Positions 11,183 to 22,289 of a stretch of DNA of 64,000 bases are shown here, one piece after another. The DNA is taken from NCBI GenBank assembly GCA_036971475.1, contig JBAIZL010000003.1, forward strand, positions 84,104,542 through 84,168,541. The letters run 5' to 3'. The stretch comes from Prosapia bicincta. Its lineage: Eukaryota > Arthropoda > Insecta > Hemiptera > Cercopidae. The translations under genes were made by a program, and so were the position numbers. Each line of letters starts with the position of its first letter. The stretch's first letter is position 1. The notes beneath the pieces are model-generated. The model was not told the origin of the DNA. It searched no databases and saw only the letters and a program-made list of their open reading frames with translations.

Positions 11183-11770
11183 CAATATGTATTCTTGTGT
11201 ATTAATACAGAACATAAGTCAAAATACAAATACAAGAATTATAATTGAATTTACAATTCAAAGCTTTTCGTTGGCTAACAGTACCAACATCATCAGGAAT
11301 ATTAAACAATTAAAATTAACATATGTGCAAATTATATCAAATAAATAGCTATGCCAAATCAATTACAATGTTGTTAAAAATTTTTTATTTTGCTGCCCTA
11401 ACATTACAAACACTGAATATATTATCAAATTTAGATTTTACTTGTCTTTGTTCATTTATCAACTCATTATTAGTATTATTTTTATGTATTTCTAAAGCTT
11501 CATAAATATTCATTCTCAGGTCTTTGTTAATTTCTTTTACAAGTATCATATTATCTATATTAGGAAATAAGTGATTATTATTAATACAATGACTAGCAAA
11601 ATTTGATTTATAAATTTCTGGCTTTTTATATGCATTAAAATGCTCTTTATGTCTATCTTTAAGTTATTTCTTAGTTTGTCCTATATTAACATTATTACAA
11701 TAATCACATTCTAATTTATATACACCGTTTTTTTCATGCATATTAATAATATTATTATTATTATTCATTA
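11181..11770 (-). pseudogene. Penelope-like element 3' part with GIY-YIG endonuclease (PLE-3)
   Basis: The reverse strand from about 11765 reads NGVYKLECDYCNNVNIGQTK, a GIY-YIG domain with the paired Cys residues typical of PLEs. It then reads DRHKEHFNAYKKPE and CINNNHLFPNIDNM, down to SVCNVRAAK near 11370. GIY has become GVY and YIG has become NIG, and a stop follows QTKK, so the copy is dead. The region 11181-11350 is the non-coding tail. It holds a hammerhead-like motif and ends at (TA)n. The fragment lies back to back with a plus-strand piece of similar type at 11874. Confidence 0.75.
11256..11300 (-). ncRNA. hammerhead ribozyme candidate in the PLE-3 tail
   Basis: On the reverse strand: ATTC (helix I), CTGATGA core plus one extra T, GTTGG-TACTGTTAG-CCAAC (helix II), GAAA, a short helix III AAGCTT, T at the cleavage position, then GAAT closing helix I. 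All conserved core residues of a type I hammerhead are present. Helix III is minimal (2 bp with a 2-base loop), as is known for hammerheads of PLEs. The extra residue after A9 is unusual but has been reported in a viroid hammerhead. The fold was found by eye. Confidence 0.5.
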
Positions 11771-11873
11771 TATTTATTAAAAATATAATACATAATATAT
11801 TATATAAATTATTATTATATTAAAATTAATTTAAATTAATATTATAATTATATTATATTATATAAATATTATT

Positions 11874-12035
11874 ATGAATAATAATCTAATTTACAAAAAT
11901 AATGATGAAAATGTCATATGGACTTCATTTACATTTTTTGGTAATGAAGTAAAAAATATCACAAAATTGTTTAAAGGTAGCAACATAAAATTCGCATATA
12001 ATACTAATAATAAATTAATAATAATAAATAAATAT
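11874..12035 (+). pseudogene. PLE fragment, plus strand (linker before endonuclease)
   Basis: The open frame contains FTFFGNEVKNITKLFKGSNI and KFAYNTNNKL, which is the connector between the reverse transcriptase and GIY-YIG in PLEs. It stops where the AT-rich sequence begins, before the endonuclease. It is divergent to the fragment ending at 11770, separated by about 100 bp of pure A/T sequence. Confidence 0.5.
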
Positions 12036-12225
12036 ATTTATTATATAGATATTTATTTTATTTCATTCTCTCATATTTCTTTTTGTGTTTTCTCTTTGAT
12101 TGACAAAGACCACTGTGTGGTTGAAATATATCATTGGTTAAGTGCTTTTATGTGTTTCTATTTCAAGACTACAGTGTGGACTCTTACCAAGATAAGTCTG
12201 TCAGTCTCCTAGTCCAAAAAATCTA
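12036..12225 (+). repeat. dispersed repeat Y
   Basis: About 190 bp from TTTATTTTATTTCATTCTC to TCCTAGTCCAAAAAATCT. The same sequence occurs at 45660-45845, and its terminal 95 bp form both arms of the palindrome at 41203-41392. It has no open frame. Its class is unknown. Confidence 0.6.
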
Positions 12226-13236
12226 TATATATTATAACTTCACTTTTGTTATAATTATAATTTATTTTTAATGTTATTTATTTACCTTACCTATCTAATG
12301 TCACACCTTCAGGTTTATAAAGTATTAACACTCTTATAAATTTTAAACATCGCTTGCATTTATTTCTTTACACATTATACCAAATTTATATTAATATTTT
12401 GCAGTGACAGAATTGATATCTTAACTAAAATTACAATTATAAAAGGTGGACTTTGAGGCTTTAGAATTCTAATAAAATAACATATCAATGATAATAAATT
12501 CAGTATTAAAATGTTATAGTTGCTCTCGGGTCGCTAATACGGGAACTTTGCTTCTTAAATTAAAAATGGTGAAACTAGATTAAATTTTATAAATGGCAAT
12601 GAAATTAAATTTGTTCTGAACTAAAATATAGATGTCTGTTGGCTACACTTATATTCAAATAATACTTATTGTTCTGAAGAGTCCCTGGAATCTTGGCCTT
12701 TGTTACCTTCTGCACTTACACTTGACACACAAAATAACTTACTTTATATTTCTTAATACTTTAAAAAAACTTTTACATCACACTTTTTAAAATTTACTTA
12801 TAAAAAAACTCTTTACTTAATTGAACAATTTACTCCCTTTACAACACTGCCATCCTTGTCCTCAACAATCCGTCTGCCTTCTTTCCGAGTTCCCTTCAAA
12901 AACTTCTCTCCCGTCTCTCGATCATTTGGTTTTTATTGAAAATCCCTAATCTCTCCCACTACCAATGTATTCTTTGTAAGTTCCCACAGTTTCCATCTAA
13001 CGGTACACGGTTATTTTCCCAGGCTATATCAATCAGTGGATTTTCCCGTCCTAATAAGTTTGGACCCTTCTATTGTCAAATTGCCGGCACACAGTTTATA
13101 GCTTTCCCAGAAAAGGATAATGGATGGTACCTGCTTTATCGGGACTTTACAAAACTTTTTGTGTCTTTCTTTGCTAATCCTACAGATCATTATTTTAGCA
13201 ACTAACTGAATTTACTCTAATGCCTCGTACTTTATG

Positions 13237-13308
<72 letters not shown>

Positions 13309-14330
13309 CTTAACTTTTGTTATAATTAAAATTTTACTTTTATGTTATTTATTTACCTTACCTATCTAATGTCACACCTTCAGGTTTATAAAGAATTCAC
13401 AATCTTATAAATTGTAAACATCGCTTGCATTTATTCTCTACAATTAACTCTACACATTATACTAAATTTATATTAATATTTGCAATGACAGGATTGATAT
13501 CTTAACTATTATTACAATTATAAAAGTTGGACTTTTGAGGCTTTAGATTTCTAATAAAATAACATGACAAGGTTGAACAAATTTAGTATTAAATTTTGTA
13601 CTTGCTCTCGGGTCGCTATTACGGGAACTTTGCTTCTTACTATAGAAATGGTGAAACTAGATTAATTTTTATAAATTGTAATGAAATTAAATTTGTTATG
13701 AACTTTACTAAAATTTAGATGTCTGTTGGCTACACTTATATCCAAATATACTTATAGTTTTGTAGAGCTCCTGGAATCTTGGTCTTTGTTCATTTCTGCG
13801 CTTACACTTGACACACAAAAAAAACTTACTTTTAATACTTGCAAAAAAACTTTTACATCGCACTTTTTTAAATTTTACTTATAAACAAAAAAAACCCTTT
13901 ACTTAATTTCATAACACTGCCATCTTTTGTCCCCACCAATCCTTCTGCCTTCTTCTCGAGTTCCCTTAAAACTTAAAAACTTCTCACGATCATTAGTTTT
14001 TATTGAAATCCCTAATCTCTCCTACTACCAATACGTTCTTTTTAGTTTCCCACAGTTTCCACAATTAGCCCATCTAACGGTACACGGTTATTTTCCCAGG
14101 TTATATCGGCCGCTGGATTTTCCCGTCTTAACAAGCTGGACCCTTCAATTGTCAAATTGCCGGCACACAGTTTATAGCTTTCTTGGAAAAGGATAATGGA
14201 TGGTACCTGCTTTGTCGGCACTCTACAAAACTATTTGTGTCTTTCTTTGCTAATCCTACAGATAATTATTTTTGCTACTAACTGAAATTACTCTAAAGCC
14301 TCATATGTTATATTACAGAGTCCCCAGAAT
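12226..14330. repeat. 1.08-kb tandem duplication with (TA)n between the copies
   Basis: 12226-13240 and 13304-14330 are copies offset by 1071-1082 bp. Both start TATTATAACTT and share landmarks such as CCTATCTAATGTCACACC, CTCGGGTCGCTA, CTGCCTTCTT and GGATAATGGATGGTACCTGC. Identity looks about 85-90 percent with several indels. There is no convincing coding potential on either strand. The beginning of the unit recurs at 44170-44234, where the mariner is inserted. It could be a non-autonomous element with direct repeats or an old tandem repeat. Confidence 0.7.
13242..13303. repeat. (TA)n microsatellite
   Basis: A TA tract that separates the two copies of the 1.08-kb tandem repeat. Confidence 0.95.
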
Positions 14331-15170
14331 TTTAAAATTAATTTTCTTTGATTTCTTAAATTTAAATTTTACAATATTTGAATGCTATGACATCAAAGAA
14401 CAATTTGTTTTAAATTCTTCACCCAATCTTAAATTTCTAATACAAATATAACCCACTTAATTAAGCTCTACAACCAAAAAGAAGAATATTAATTTCTTTT
14501 ACTAAGACGATTATTTTGTTACAGGGTTAAGATTCATTTTAAATAAAACAAACAAGCAATTGCGTTTAAGATAAAAATACATATTAAAAACCACTAACAG
14601 TTCATTATAATTATCTTACAATTTTAAAACGTGTCATTCAATATGCTGCGTAATTAACTATTAAACTGAATAAAATAATTCAATTGTTTAATGTTCTTAA
14701 TACTAAACAAAGTGTCGCAAATATAATGCTATAATTATAGATTAAATTTACTCAGTTTTGTGAAATGTTTTAGTGATTAAATGTTTTAGTTGACAGTGTC
14801 TTACTTAAAACAATTACAAAATAGCTGACAGATGAAGTAAATTTAATTGAAAGCCTTACAAGTTTATTAAGAAGTTAAAATTAATATGCATACGTTCCTA
14901 AAGGGTTTATAATTACAATACTGTTATACCTTCTCAATTAACCTCAATTTTAATTAGTTACAATAAACAAATATAATTATTTTCCCATTTATATTAGAAA
15001 AATTGTGTAGATCATTTCTCTTATCAAATATTCCATAATTATAAAATCACATCATACAAATTAACAATCTTTCTTTAAAATTAAATGTGAATTTTTTACA
15101 ATTCATTTTACTTGTTTAACTAAATAATAATTTTATAACTTCCTAATTAAATTTCCCCTTTGGGCAGTTT
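14331..15170. other. AT-rich stretch without recognised content
   Basis: About 840 bp with over 75 percent A+T by eye. No open frame, repeat or splice-bounded exon stands out on either strand. Confidence 0.5.
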
Positions 15171-15339
15171 ATTAAATTTAAGTCAGTTAAGGCATATTAT
15201 TGTTGTTGTTTTTTCGTAGCACAAATATTATTATTATTATTTTATTTTTATTTATTTATTTTTTTTTTTATAAAGTATTATTTGGGCCTGAATAATTACA
15301 CATATGATCAACATAAGGGTTGAATTGTCCTTGACTATT

Positions 15340-16060
15340 ACAGGTGTTTTCCTGTCTCGGGTGATTTCGTTTTGGTATTTTTTTTTGTGGGGTCTTTGTT
15401 TAATTCTATGCAATTGTTGGATTTTATGAATTCTTCTGTTTTTTTGTTATATTCTGTTTTTGATATGATTACTGTGGCGTTGCTTTTGTCCGCTTTAGTT
15501 GCAATTATTTCGTTTTTGAATAGTTTTTGTTTCAATTTGTTAATTTGGTTTATTTGTATTTTATTTTCAATGTGATTTACTTTTTTGTTTTTTTTTTGTT
15601 GATGATTTTGTTGATTTCGTGTGATGCTGTGTTTCTGATGTTATCTTGATTTTCGTAATTTATGAGATTTATTGCTAGTTCTGTTTCTACTATGAGGTTT
15701 TCTATTGTGTTTTGTACTATTGGTTTGATGTTGGTTTTTGTGCTATTTTCGAGTATCTTTATTTCTTCTTTGGTGAAATTCGTTTTTGTGAGGTTTATAA
15801 AACTTGGGTGGAATTGAAGGAGTGTTGTGATATTGTCTATGTAATTTTGTTTTTCTATTAGTTTCTTCAGTTTTTATTCTATTTTTTGTTTTTTAATTGA
15901 AGTAAATTTCTAGCATTTTTTTTGAATGTTGATATATTTATAATGCCATTGGTTTGGTTTAAGTGTGTTAGCTAATTCTAAGTGGGTTTTTAAGAGTGTA
16001 TTAGTTAATTTGTTTTTCTTTGAACTAATATTTTCAAGGTGTTCTTGATATGTCTTTTAA
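15340..16060 (-). pseudogene. PLE N-terminal region fragment (PLE-2)
   Basis: Reverse-strand translation shows FTKEEIKILENSTKTNIKPI and NLIVETELAINLI (about 15790-15660), then IIATKADKSNATVIISKTEY (15500) and CIELNKDPTKK (15400). This is the order seen at the start of PLE reverse transcriptases. It is cut off before the catalytic motifs and contains frame changes. It lies directly left of the inverted-repeat unit at 16101-16350. Confidence 0.65.
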
Positions 16061-16100
16061 TTTTAAAAAAAATTTTAAAAAAATAATAATAATAATAATA

Positions 16101-16350
16101 TTAACATATTACAATTAAAATATCGGAAAGAACTCCAATACCACAAGTTACAAACTAGAATAATGACCATGATGCTAGTTTGTAACTTCTTGTGTGCTAG
16201 ATTGTATTTTGTAATAAGACCCTCTGATGATGATGACATGTTCATCGAAATGTATATAAGGGTTTAATCTTAAGTAACTTGTTTTACTTGTTATTTTTGA
16301 TTATTTTTGTGGTATTGGGGTTCTTTCCAATATTTTTATTGTAATATATT
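16101..16350. repeat. nested inverted repeat (PLE pLTR-like) containing a hammerhead candidate
   Basis: Outer arms 16101-16146 and 16309-16350 are imperfect inverted copies (GGAAAGAACTCCAATACCACA and its complement with few changes). Inner arms AAGTTACAAACTAG (16145-16158) and its perfect complement (16175-16188) form a second stem. The unit lies between a reverse-strand PLE start and a plus-strand PLE endonuclease piece, so it is probably the terminal-repeat region of PLE-2. Confidence 0.6.
16219..16263 (+). ncRNA. hammerhead ribozyme candidate in PLE-2 terminal region
   Basis: ACCCT (helix I), CTGATGA core plus an extra T, GATGA-CATGT-TCATC (helix II), GAAA, helix III ATG-TA-TAT, A at the cleavage position (16258), AGGGT closing helix I. 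The closing pair of helix II is G-C, as in the hammerhead consensus. Identified by eye; no covariance model was run. Confidence 0.5.
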
Positions 16351-16379
16351 GTACCACTGTGCTCTTGATATTGTCTAAT

Positions 16380-16670
16380 ATTAACATAGCTTACAAAAAC
16401 ACAGGAAACATAATCAGTAAAATAAACCAACTAGAAAAATATGTCCCACACTTAATAACGGAATATACAAAATCGAATGCCCTGACTGTAATAAAATATA
16501 CATAGGCCAAACAAAAAAAGAAATTAACTTCATCACGGACCGAACATCTACACCAGAAAAATATCAGTGATTCGACAATGGTCAAGTGACCGAAAGGTGC
16601 CTCATCACACAAGGTAAAATCATTGCACTTAATGGTGGATAAAATTACATACAATAGTAAATATTAACTT
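16380..16670 (+). pseudogene. chimeric PLE end: PLE-2 endonuclease joined to PLE-1 tail
   Basis: 16448-16525 reads NGIYKIECPDCNKIYIGQTK, an intact-looking GIY-YIG start of the PLE-2 family (compare 49790 and 51180). Immediately after KKEI the sequence switches to the PLE-1 C-terminus (FITDRTSTPEKYQ) and the PLE-1 3' tail, which ends at (TA)n near 16670. The join removes the remainder of the endonuclease, including its Arg and Glu region. Confidence 0.65.
16567..16608 (+). ncRNA. hammerhead-like motif, family F1
   Basis: GTGAT (helix I), core TCGACAAT, GGTC-AAGT-GACC (helix II), GAAA, AGG-TG-CCT (helix III), C, ATCAC (helix I). All three helices pair fully. The core differs from CUGANGA at positions 3 (U), 4 (C) and 8 (A), with U3-A8 replacing C3-G8. 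Confidence 0.4.
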
Positions 16671-16724
16671 CATATATATATATATATATATATGCGTACA
16701 TAAAAACGCAGTTCAAATGTTTTA

Positions 16725-16728
<4 letters not shown>

Positions 16729-16774
<46 letters not shown>
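16729..16774. repeat. (TA)n microsatellite
   Basis: A TA tract to the left of the first Tigger-3 copy. A shorter one (16671-16693) directly follows the PLE-1 tail. Confidence 0.95.
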
Positions 16775-16775
<1 letters not shown>

Positions 16776-16777
<2 letters not shown>

Positions 16778-19700
16778 TGTATATATACAATTACGCCTCT
16801 GTTTTTGAGGTATTGGTGTCCACAGTTTCAATTATCCGTGTCACTCTGACAATCAAAAAATAGTTGATATTTGAACATTCATGAACCGTAAACACCCATC
16901 TCTGAGTCAGTTTGTTTTTTCCATACAGTACTGTATTGTTTACATAAACAGCCCATAACATTTCCTTGTTGATTGTTGAGGCTTTGGTTTCTACAGCTGT
17001 ACTGCTTTAATATGAAATCTTTCCAGTCAGCTTCTAGTGTTTACATTAGCCTATTCACTGCACTTGTTTAAGTTAGTAATACAGTATTTGCGTATTTAAC
17101 TTGTAAATATTCTTCGGTTCGGCAATAATAGCAGTGAAGCGTATCATTAGGGAAGCATGTAATAGTGCTAAGTCTATGAGCAGCCGAAGTGTTCTTTAAT
17201 TAAGTGAAAAGGTGAAAAATTTGGATATGATTAAGCTTGAAAGGAAATCGTCTGCATGCATTATGAGATTGTAATGCACCTTTCACAGTACAAAGGTTAC
17301 TGCTACAGTGCGTGATAAAACTTTAGTGAAAGTGGAAATGGCCTTGAATATCTGAGTGGAAGATAAGAACAGGAAGAGGATATCACAAAGGGAAAAGAAC
17401 AAGGAAATGTGTTACAACAAAAAGCATTGTGTTTATATGTAGATTTTATAGAAAAAGGTGGTACAGAAGAGCAGAGCATTCAGTTTACGGCAAACCAAGG
17501 GTGGTTGCATAGGTTTCGGAACAGTTACAATTTTAAAAACATTAAAATTGTAGGAGATGCTGCATCTGCTGTTGAGGAAGCTGCAGCGGTGTTTCCAACC
17601 AAGTTTTAGAAAATTATTGAGGAAGGGCAATATGAACCTAGGCAGGGTTTCAACTGCGATGAAGCGGGACTTTATTGGAAGAAAATACATAATAGGACCT
17701 ACATTAATAAAATGGCAAAACAAGCTCCTATATTTAAAACGTGGAGGTATCGACTAACTCCGTTACTATGTGGAAATGCAGCTTGCAGCGGCCAGAATGT
17801 CCGATGCAAAGAATCTGGGTAATTGTACAGAATACCAGAATCAAACCTAACCGGGTTAAATAATTGACTAAATTTATATATAAAAATTTTAAAACATTAT
17901 AATAATAATAATATTAAAACTAGGGTAAATAATAGTAAAATGAAGAAAATTAGAAATAACTTTAGACTTAAAAAACATAAATTATAAGCAATAAGAAAAA
18001 TTATCACTTCAAAGTGGATAAACCTAAATTATGTAAACAAAAAAAAAGACGGTAATTGTGTAGTATAACAAACTAGGCCTAGATGCCGGCTATTAAAATA
18101 ATTGTACTTAAAAATAATCAGGAATAAAGAATGTAAATTAAGATGTGAGGAAAGTAAATTAGGCCTAGCTAGGGAAAATAGTATTTATGTAAAAGTAAAG
18201 ATTAAATGTTAAAGTGTAATAGCCTAAGAAATTAGGTTATAATAGAAGAAGTCATATTTGATTTCGGAAAAATCCGCTTAGGGCATTGATTATAAATCTT
18301 GTCACTACGAAACGAAAGCGCTACAGTCGAACTTTGGATTAAGAATGTTAAAAAGTTAATTAAATTAAATGAGAAGAAATAAAGTCAAATATGTTATTAA
18401 ATAAAAGGTAAAAATGCAAAGGACACATCAGAATACAGAAACGCCTTTTATAAAAAGGGAAACTAATCTTAGTTCAGAATTTCCGAACAAACAAAGTCAA
18501 TTGCCATGGCAACGGCTTTCTGATTGGTCAAAAGTTGAAAAATGGATACTGGGACGTGGGAAGTTTGAAATTGGAGGAGGCCTCAAAAAAGCACGCTATC
18601 CAAGATCAGAATGCATTAGGCTCTCAAAGCGAGCAGACGTGTTTTTGTACCATGCGATCAGGACAAGAAAAAATGTGCTAAAAACAGAGTAAAAAGTGCT
18701 ACGATGTGATCAGGGGAAGGAAGATATATATGAGCGAGGGCTCATATATACCCAGAACAAAATTTCGACCACCAAAATGCAAAATTAAAGAAAATAAGAA
18801 GATTGACCGAAATTATGGAGAGACGCCTACCTACCAAGACCCTTGAAGCTGTAACAGGACCGACAGATGACAACATTAATGAAGATAAAAAGATTTCTAC
18901 AGTACAAGGTTATATAATCAATTTAATTATTCTTTTTTAAATAACATTTTACTTCAAATTATATTAACTTAATTTCAAAATTAAATAAGATGGGAATAAC
19001 CTAAGGGACTGATTAGTCAACTCTCTTAGGTTACCCAAATTTAAGTAATAAAGATTCAAAATTAACTTTCCATTCCCATCGCTGTGGGAATGTATAGATT
19101 AAGTATAAAGATGTATATCTTATATGGCTTTTTCTAAGTGAATTTCTAATGAATAACTTCCAAAGAAGTTAATTGTTCAAGGCCTAGCCTAAAGGCATTA
19201 CATAGTAATATTAAGTGTTTGAAAAATAATCAGATTTTAAAATATGTTAAATTTAACTCTACTAATCAAAATTATATACAAAATTAATTATGGTAACTTT
19301 GATAATTTAAATTCTATGTAAAATTAATGATAATAAGAAAATTTAAAAACAGAAGGAGATAATAATGTTTAGTTAAATGGCAAGTTGTATGAAATTTTGA
19401 AAAAATAATTAGTCAAGAAAATCCTGTGAAATTAAATAAAAACAATAATAATTAATTTGAACCTTGGAACAAATAAATAAAAATGTATATTTTCCAATTA
19501 GCTGTGTTTTCATTCTAGATAAGATAAGTTCACTAGGTATCCAGGTATAGTCTTTAAATCACAAGTGTCTCTCAAAGATTCCACTACCCGAAAAGGAGCT
19601 TGAACAGGGCTTATCGGAGGCTAATTGGTTTTATCAAAAATTCAGGGGTTGGTTCCTCTGAGAGGTTTATTCCTTGAGGCACAGGTCTATGAAATTAGGT

Positions 19701-20460
19701 TCGTAGTCAATGGATAAACCATTACTTTCTTACTGCCTTAGCAATTGAGGAAGAGAAATAAACAACGGCAAAGGTTATAAAAAGTAAGTCGGTAAGAAGC
19801 TTTACATATGATAGAGGATGGTGTTACTTGCCATTCTAAAAAATGTTTTTCAAGTAGAAAAAAGTGGCAATTATAGATTCATCTGTCCCATCAACATCAT
19901 CACTATCACTAAACGTAATAAACTGTTCTTTTTTGAACACCAGGTTTTTTCACTTCCAGATGAAGATGTTCCTGACTAAAATTGTCTTGTTCTTAATTTA
20001 AACGTAAAACTTCTTTTCATACATAGTAATTTTCTTCAGCGTATAAATTGTATAGTGTACTATTCATAAGTACTCTCTGTACAGCTCTATTAAATAAGTT
20101 TTCAAAGTCAACTAATTCCCCTGGTGTTTGATAAGAAACGTTTGTTGTAAGTAACCACAAAGGGAATGGAGTACTGTACACTACGTGATGGTAAGTACAA
20201 ACAGTAATCCTAATAACCCTACTGGACACAACAATACTTACGTTCTGTCCTGTAATATTTTGAAGATTATACAGTACTAATGTACTTAAGCAATTCACCT
20301 ATTCACGTACATGTACTACTGTATACTAATGCTTATAGGTATAATATTTGCGTGTCAACGCTGACAACACACCTCTCCCTTATTATCCAGGGTTTCACGT
20401 TACCTCAGTAATTATGACCCCCATAACCCTCGGATATGTATGTTCAACTGTAAATGTATT
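16776..20460 (+). mobile_element. Tigger-3 DNA transposon, copy 1, interrupted and deleted
   Basis: Plus-strand transposase remnants: KALCLYVDFIEKGGTEEQSI and FTANQGWLHRFRN (CENP-B-type DNA-binding region, 17420-17530), EEGQYEPRQGFNCDEAGLYW (first catalytic Asp region, 17625-17680) and RLTPLLCGNAA (17750). At 17784 the element is broken by a 2.0-kb insertion and resumes at 19798 with a CATATGAT segment that continues the frame of copy 2. The centre of the transposase, with the second Asp, is deleted. The C-terminal coding part resumes near 19860. Ends are not sharply defined. Copy 2 lies at 46186. Confidence 0.7.
17785..19797. mobile_element. 2.0-kb insertion in Tigger-3 flanked by AGCTT direct repeats
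   Basis: The Tigger-3 sequence stops at AGCTT (17780-17784) and restarts at AGCTT (19798-19802), so this piece is a 2013-bp insertion with a 5-bp (or 4-bp) target duplication. It begins GCAGCGGCCAGAATG and ends GTCGGTAAGA. A TATA-rich segment near 18722-18755 and AATAAA signals further right resemble a long terminal repeat, but the ends are not TG...CA unless the T of the duplicated site is counted. A 92-codon open frame (18414-18692) has no recognised similarity. A solo LTR is the best guess. Confidence 0.6.
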
Positions 20461-20528
20461 CATAGTTCTTCCCTGTTATTTGTAGATGATAATGTTTAAA
20501 AAAAGATAATCTGACTTACAAAATTGGG

Positions 20529-20530
<2 letters not shown>

Positions 20531-20590
<60 letters not shown>

Positions 20591-20710
20591 CAATATATAT
20601 TCTTTTGTATTAATAAAAGAAATAAGTCAAAAAAATACAAATACAAGAATTATTATTGAATTTAAATTGTAAATCCATAATAATTCTCGTATTCGTATTT
20701 TGACTTATTT

Positions 20711-20788
<78 letters not shown>
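20531..20788. repeat. (TA)n tracts flanking an inverted repeat of the PLE-3 tail
   Basis: Two TA tracts (20531-20588 and 20714-20788) enclose an inverted repeat with arms of about 50 bp (20613-20661 and 20670-20717). The arm sequence (AAATAAGTC, ATACAAATACAAGAATTAT) equals the tail of PLE-3 at 11181-11250. The central spacer is under 10 bp. Confidence 0.75.
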
Positions 20789-20790
<2 letters not shown>

Positions 20791-20992
20791 ATATTTTACG
20801 TTATCCATTGTTTTTCCGTTGCACTGACTTTATGAAGTTAATATATTACTATTGTAAGTAATTTTATCCACCATTAAGTGCCAGTGATTCGACAATGGTC
20901 AAGTGACCGAAAGGCGCCTCATCACACAAGGTAAAATCATTGGACTTAATGGTGGATAAAATTACTTACAATAGTAATATATTAACTTCATA
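20789..20992. mobile_element. two PLE-1 tails in inverted arrangement
   Basis: 20789-20878 is the extreme 3' tail on the reverse strand (ATTTTACGTTATCCATTG, GTTGCACTGACTTTATGAAG). At about 20879 it meets a plus-strand PLE-1 tail that starts with the hammerhead-like motif and ends TTAACTTCA before TA repeats. No coding part is present. Confidence 0.7.
20884..20925 (+). ncRNA. hammerhead-like motif, family F1 (fully paired)
   Basis: GTGAT, core TCGACAAT, GGTC-AAGT-GACC, GAAA, AGG-CG-CCT, C, ATCAC. Every helix is intact. It and the copies at 16567 and 29063 are the best F1 representatives. Confidence 0.45.
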
Positions 20993-21019
20993 TATATATA
21001 TATATATAAACATATAAAG

Positions 21020-21900
21020 AACAGCTAACATGCTTTCTATTGCTACAGTTGGTTTATTATTATTAAACGTACACTTTTCTATACCGCATCACTTATGTTG
21101 TGTTTGGTCATTTGTATTTTATTATTTATTGATACCACCCATTTGCCTACATCTTTGACCTGGTTTTGCATCGATTCCATAAATTCCCCTTTTACCTCTA
21201 CAGTTTTTTATTCTAGTAAGATTGCAATGTTATCTACATTTTTTAATTCTCATCCAACTTATTATTTAGTTTCTTCATTTTATTTTACTGAGCTCCTCCT
21301 TTGGTTCATAAACCTTTTTATTTGACTCCTCCATTTGTTTCTTAAGATTTTAATTTGACTCCTCCATTGGCTGAAGTATATCTTAAGCATGAGTATTACG
21401 CCTGATTCAGAACTTGGCCTTTCATTTTTATTGTGAACTGTGTTTCTTACTGTGCCTGTCTCAAGCTCCCTATTTTCGGTATCAAGTTCGATTTCCACCC
21501 ATGTATTTACGTTCCTATCGGTTATTTCCCGCAATAAATTGCCCGAACTTTACTACTTGTTCTGATACTTGACTCATTTTTACTTTCCTATTTGCAAATC
21601 AACTACTTCTCTTTAACATATATTTTATAAACACTCCTTCAGTTCAAGTATAAATGTTTTTATAAATTCTCAATCACTCAATTATCTTATATTTACTTAA
21701 TTCTATGCTAACTTAATGAAATTTTAACACACAATTTATATTTGAAAAACAAAATAATTTTTACTAAGTTACAAATTTTACAAGCAAAAGTAGCCACACG
21801 TTAATGGTGCCAACTATAACATAAAAAGAACATCGGACTTCACATTGGCGCAACTATATCATCACCTCGCTTCCTTTATGTTAAGAAATAAAAATGTATA
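21020..21900 (-). pseudogene. LTR-retrotransposon leader and gag-like remnant (copy B)
   Basis: On the reverse strand, TGGCACCATTAACGTGTGG near 21805 looks like a decayed junction between an LTR and a primer-binding site. It is followed by a short MSQVSEQVVKFGQF start (about 21580). Later, in a broken frame, a repeated motif MEESN...LKKQMEESNKKVYEP (about 21370-21290) resembles the coiled-coil of gag-like proteins. An 84-codon frame (21280-21534) is a frame-shifted version. The assignment is tentative and no protease or reverse transcriptase is nearby. Copies lie at 29470-30360 and 37118-37860. Confidence 0.35.
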
Positions 21901-22289
21901 TTTAAATTTATTATTATTAATATGAAATATTAATATCAAATAATTTATGTTGGGCACCAAATCTATATTCTAAATAGATCACAAAGATTTTCTGGATTTA
22001 ACTAAAAAAAATCAATGAATTATTTATGATATTTACTTTAATTTACTAAAAGTTTAACTAATTTACATTTAAATATTTACACAAACAGCAAGAACTCTTT
22101 ACAATTTAACAGTTATCCTAAATATAATATTATCCTACATACAACCTATGTTAAATGTTAATAGAATATGTATTCTTTTCTTTATGTTAAATGTATTTAT
22201 CTCTATGGACGAGGTTACTGTCTAATGGGCACTTTAATTTGTCGAAAGGGTCCTGTGTATTTTAATTAGTTTTGATACTGTAAATGAAC

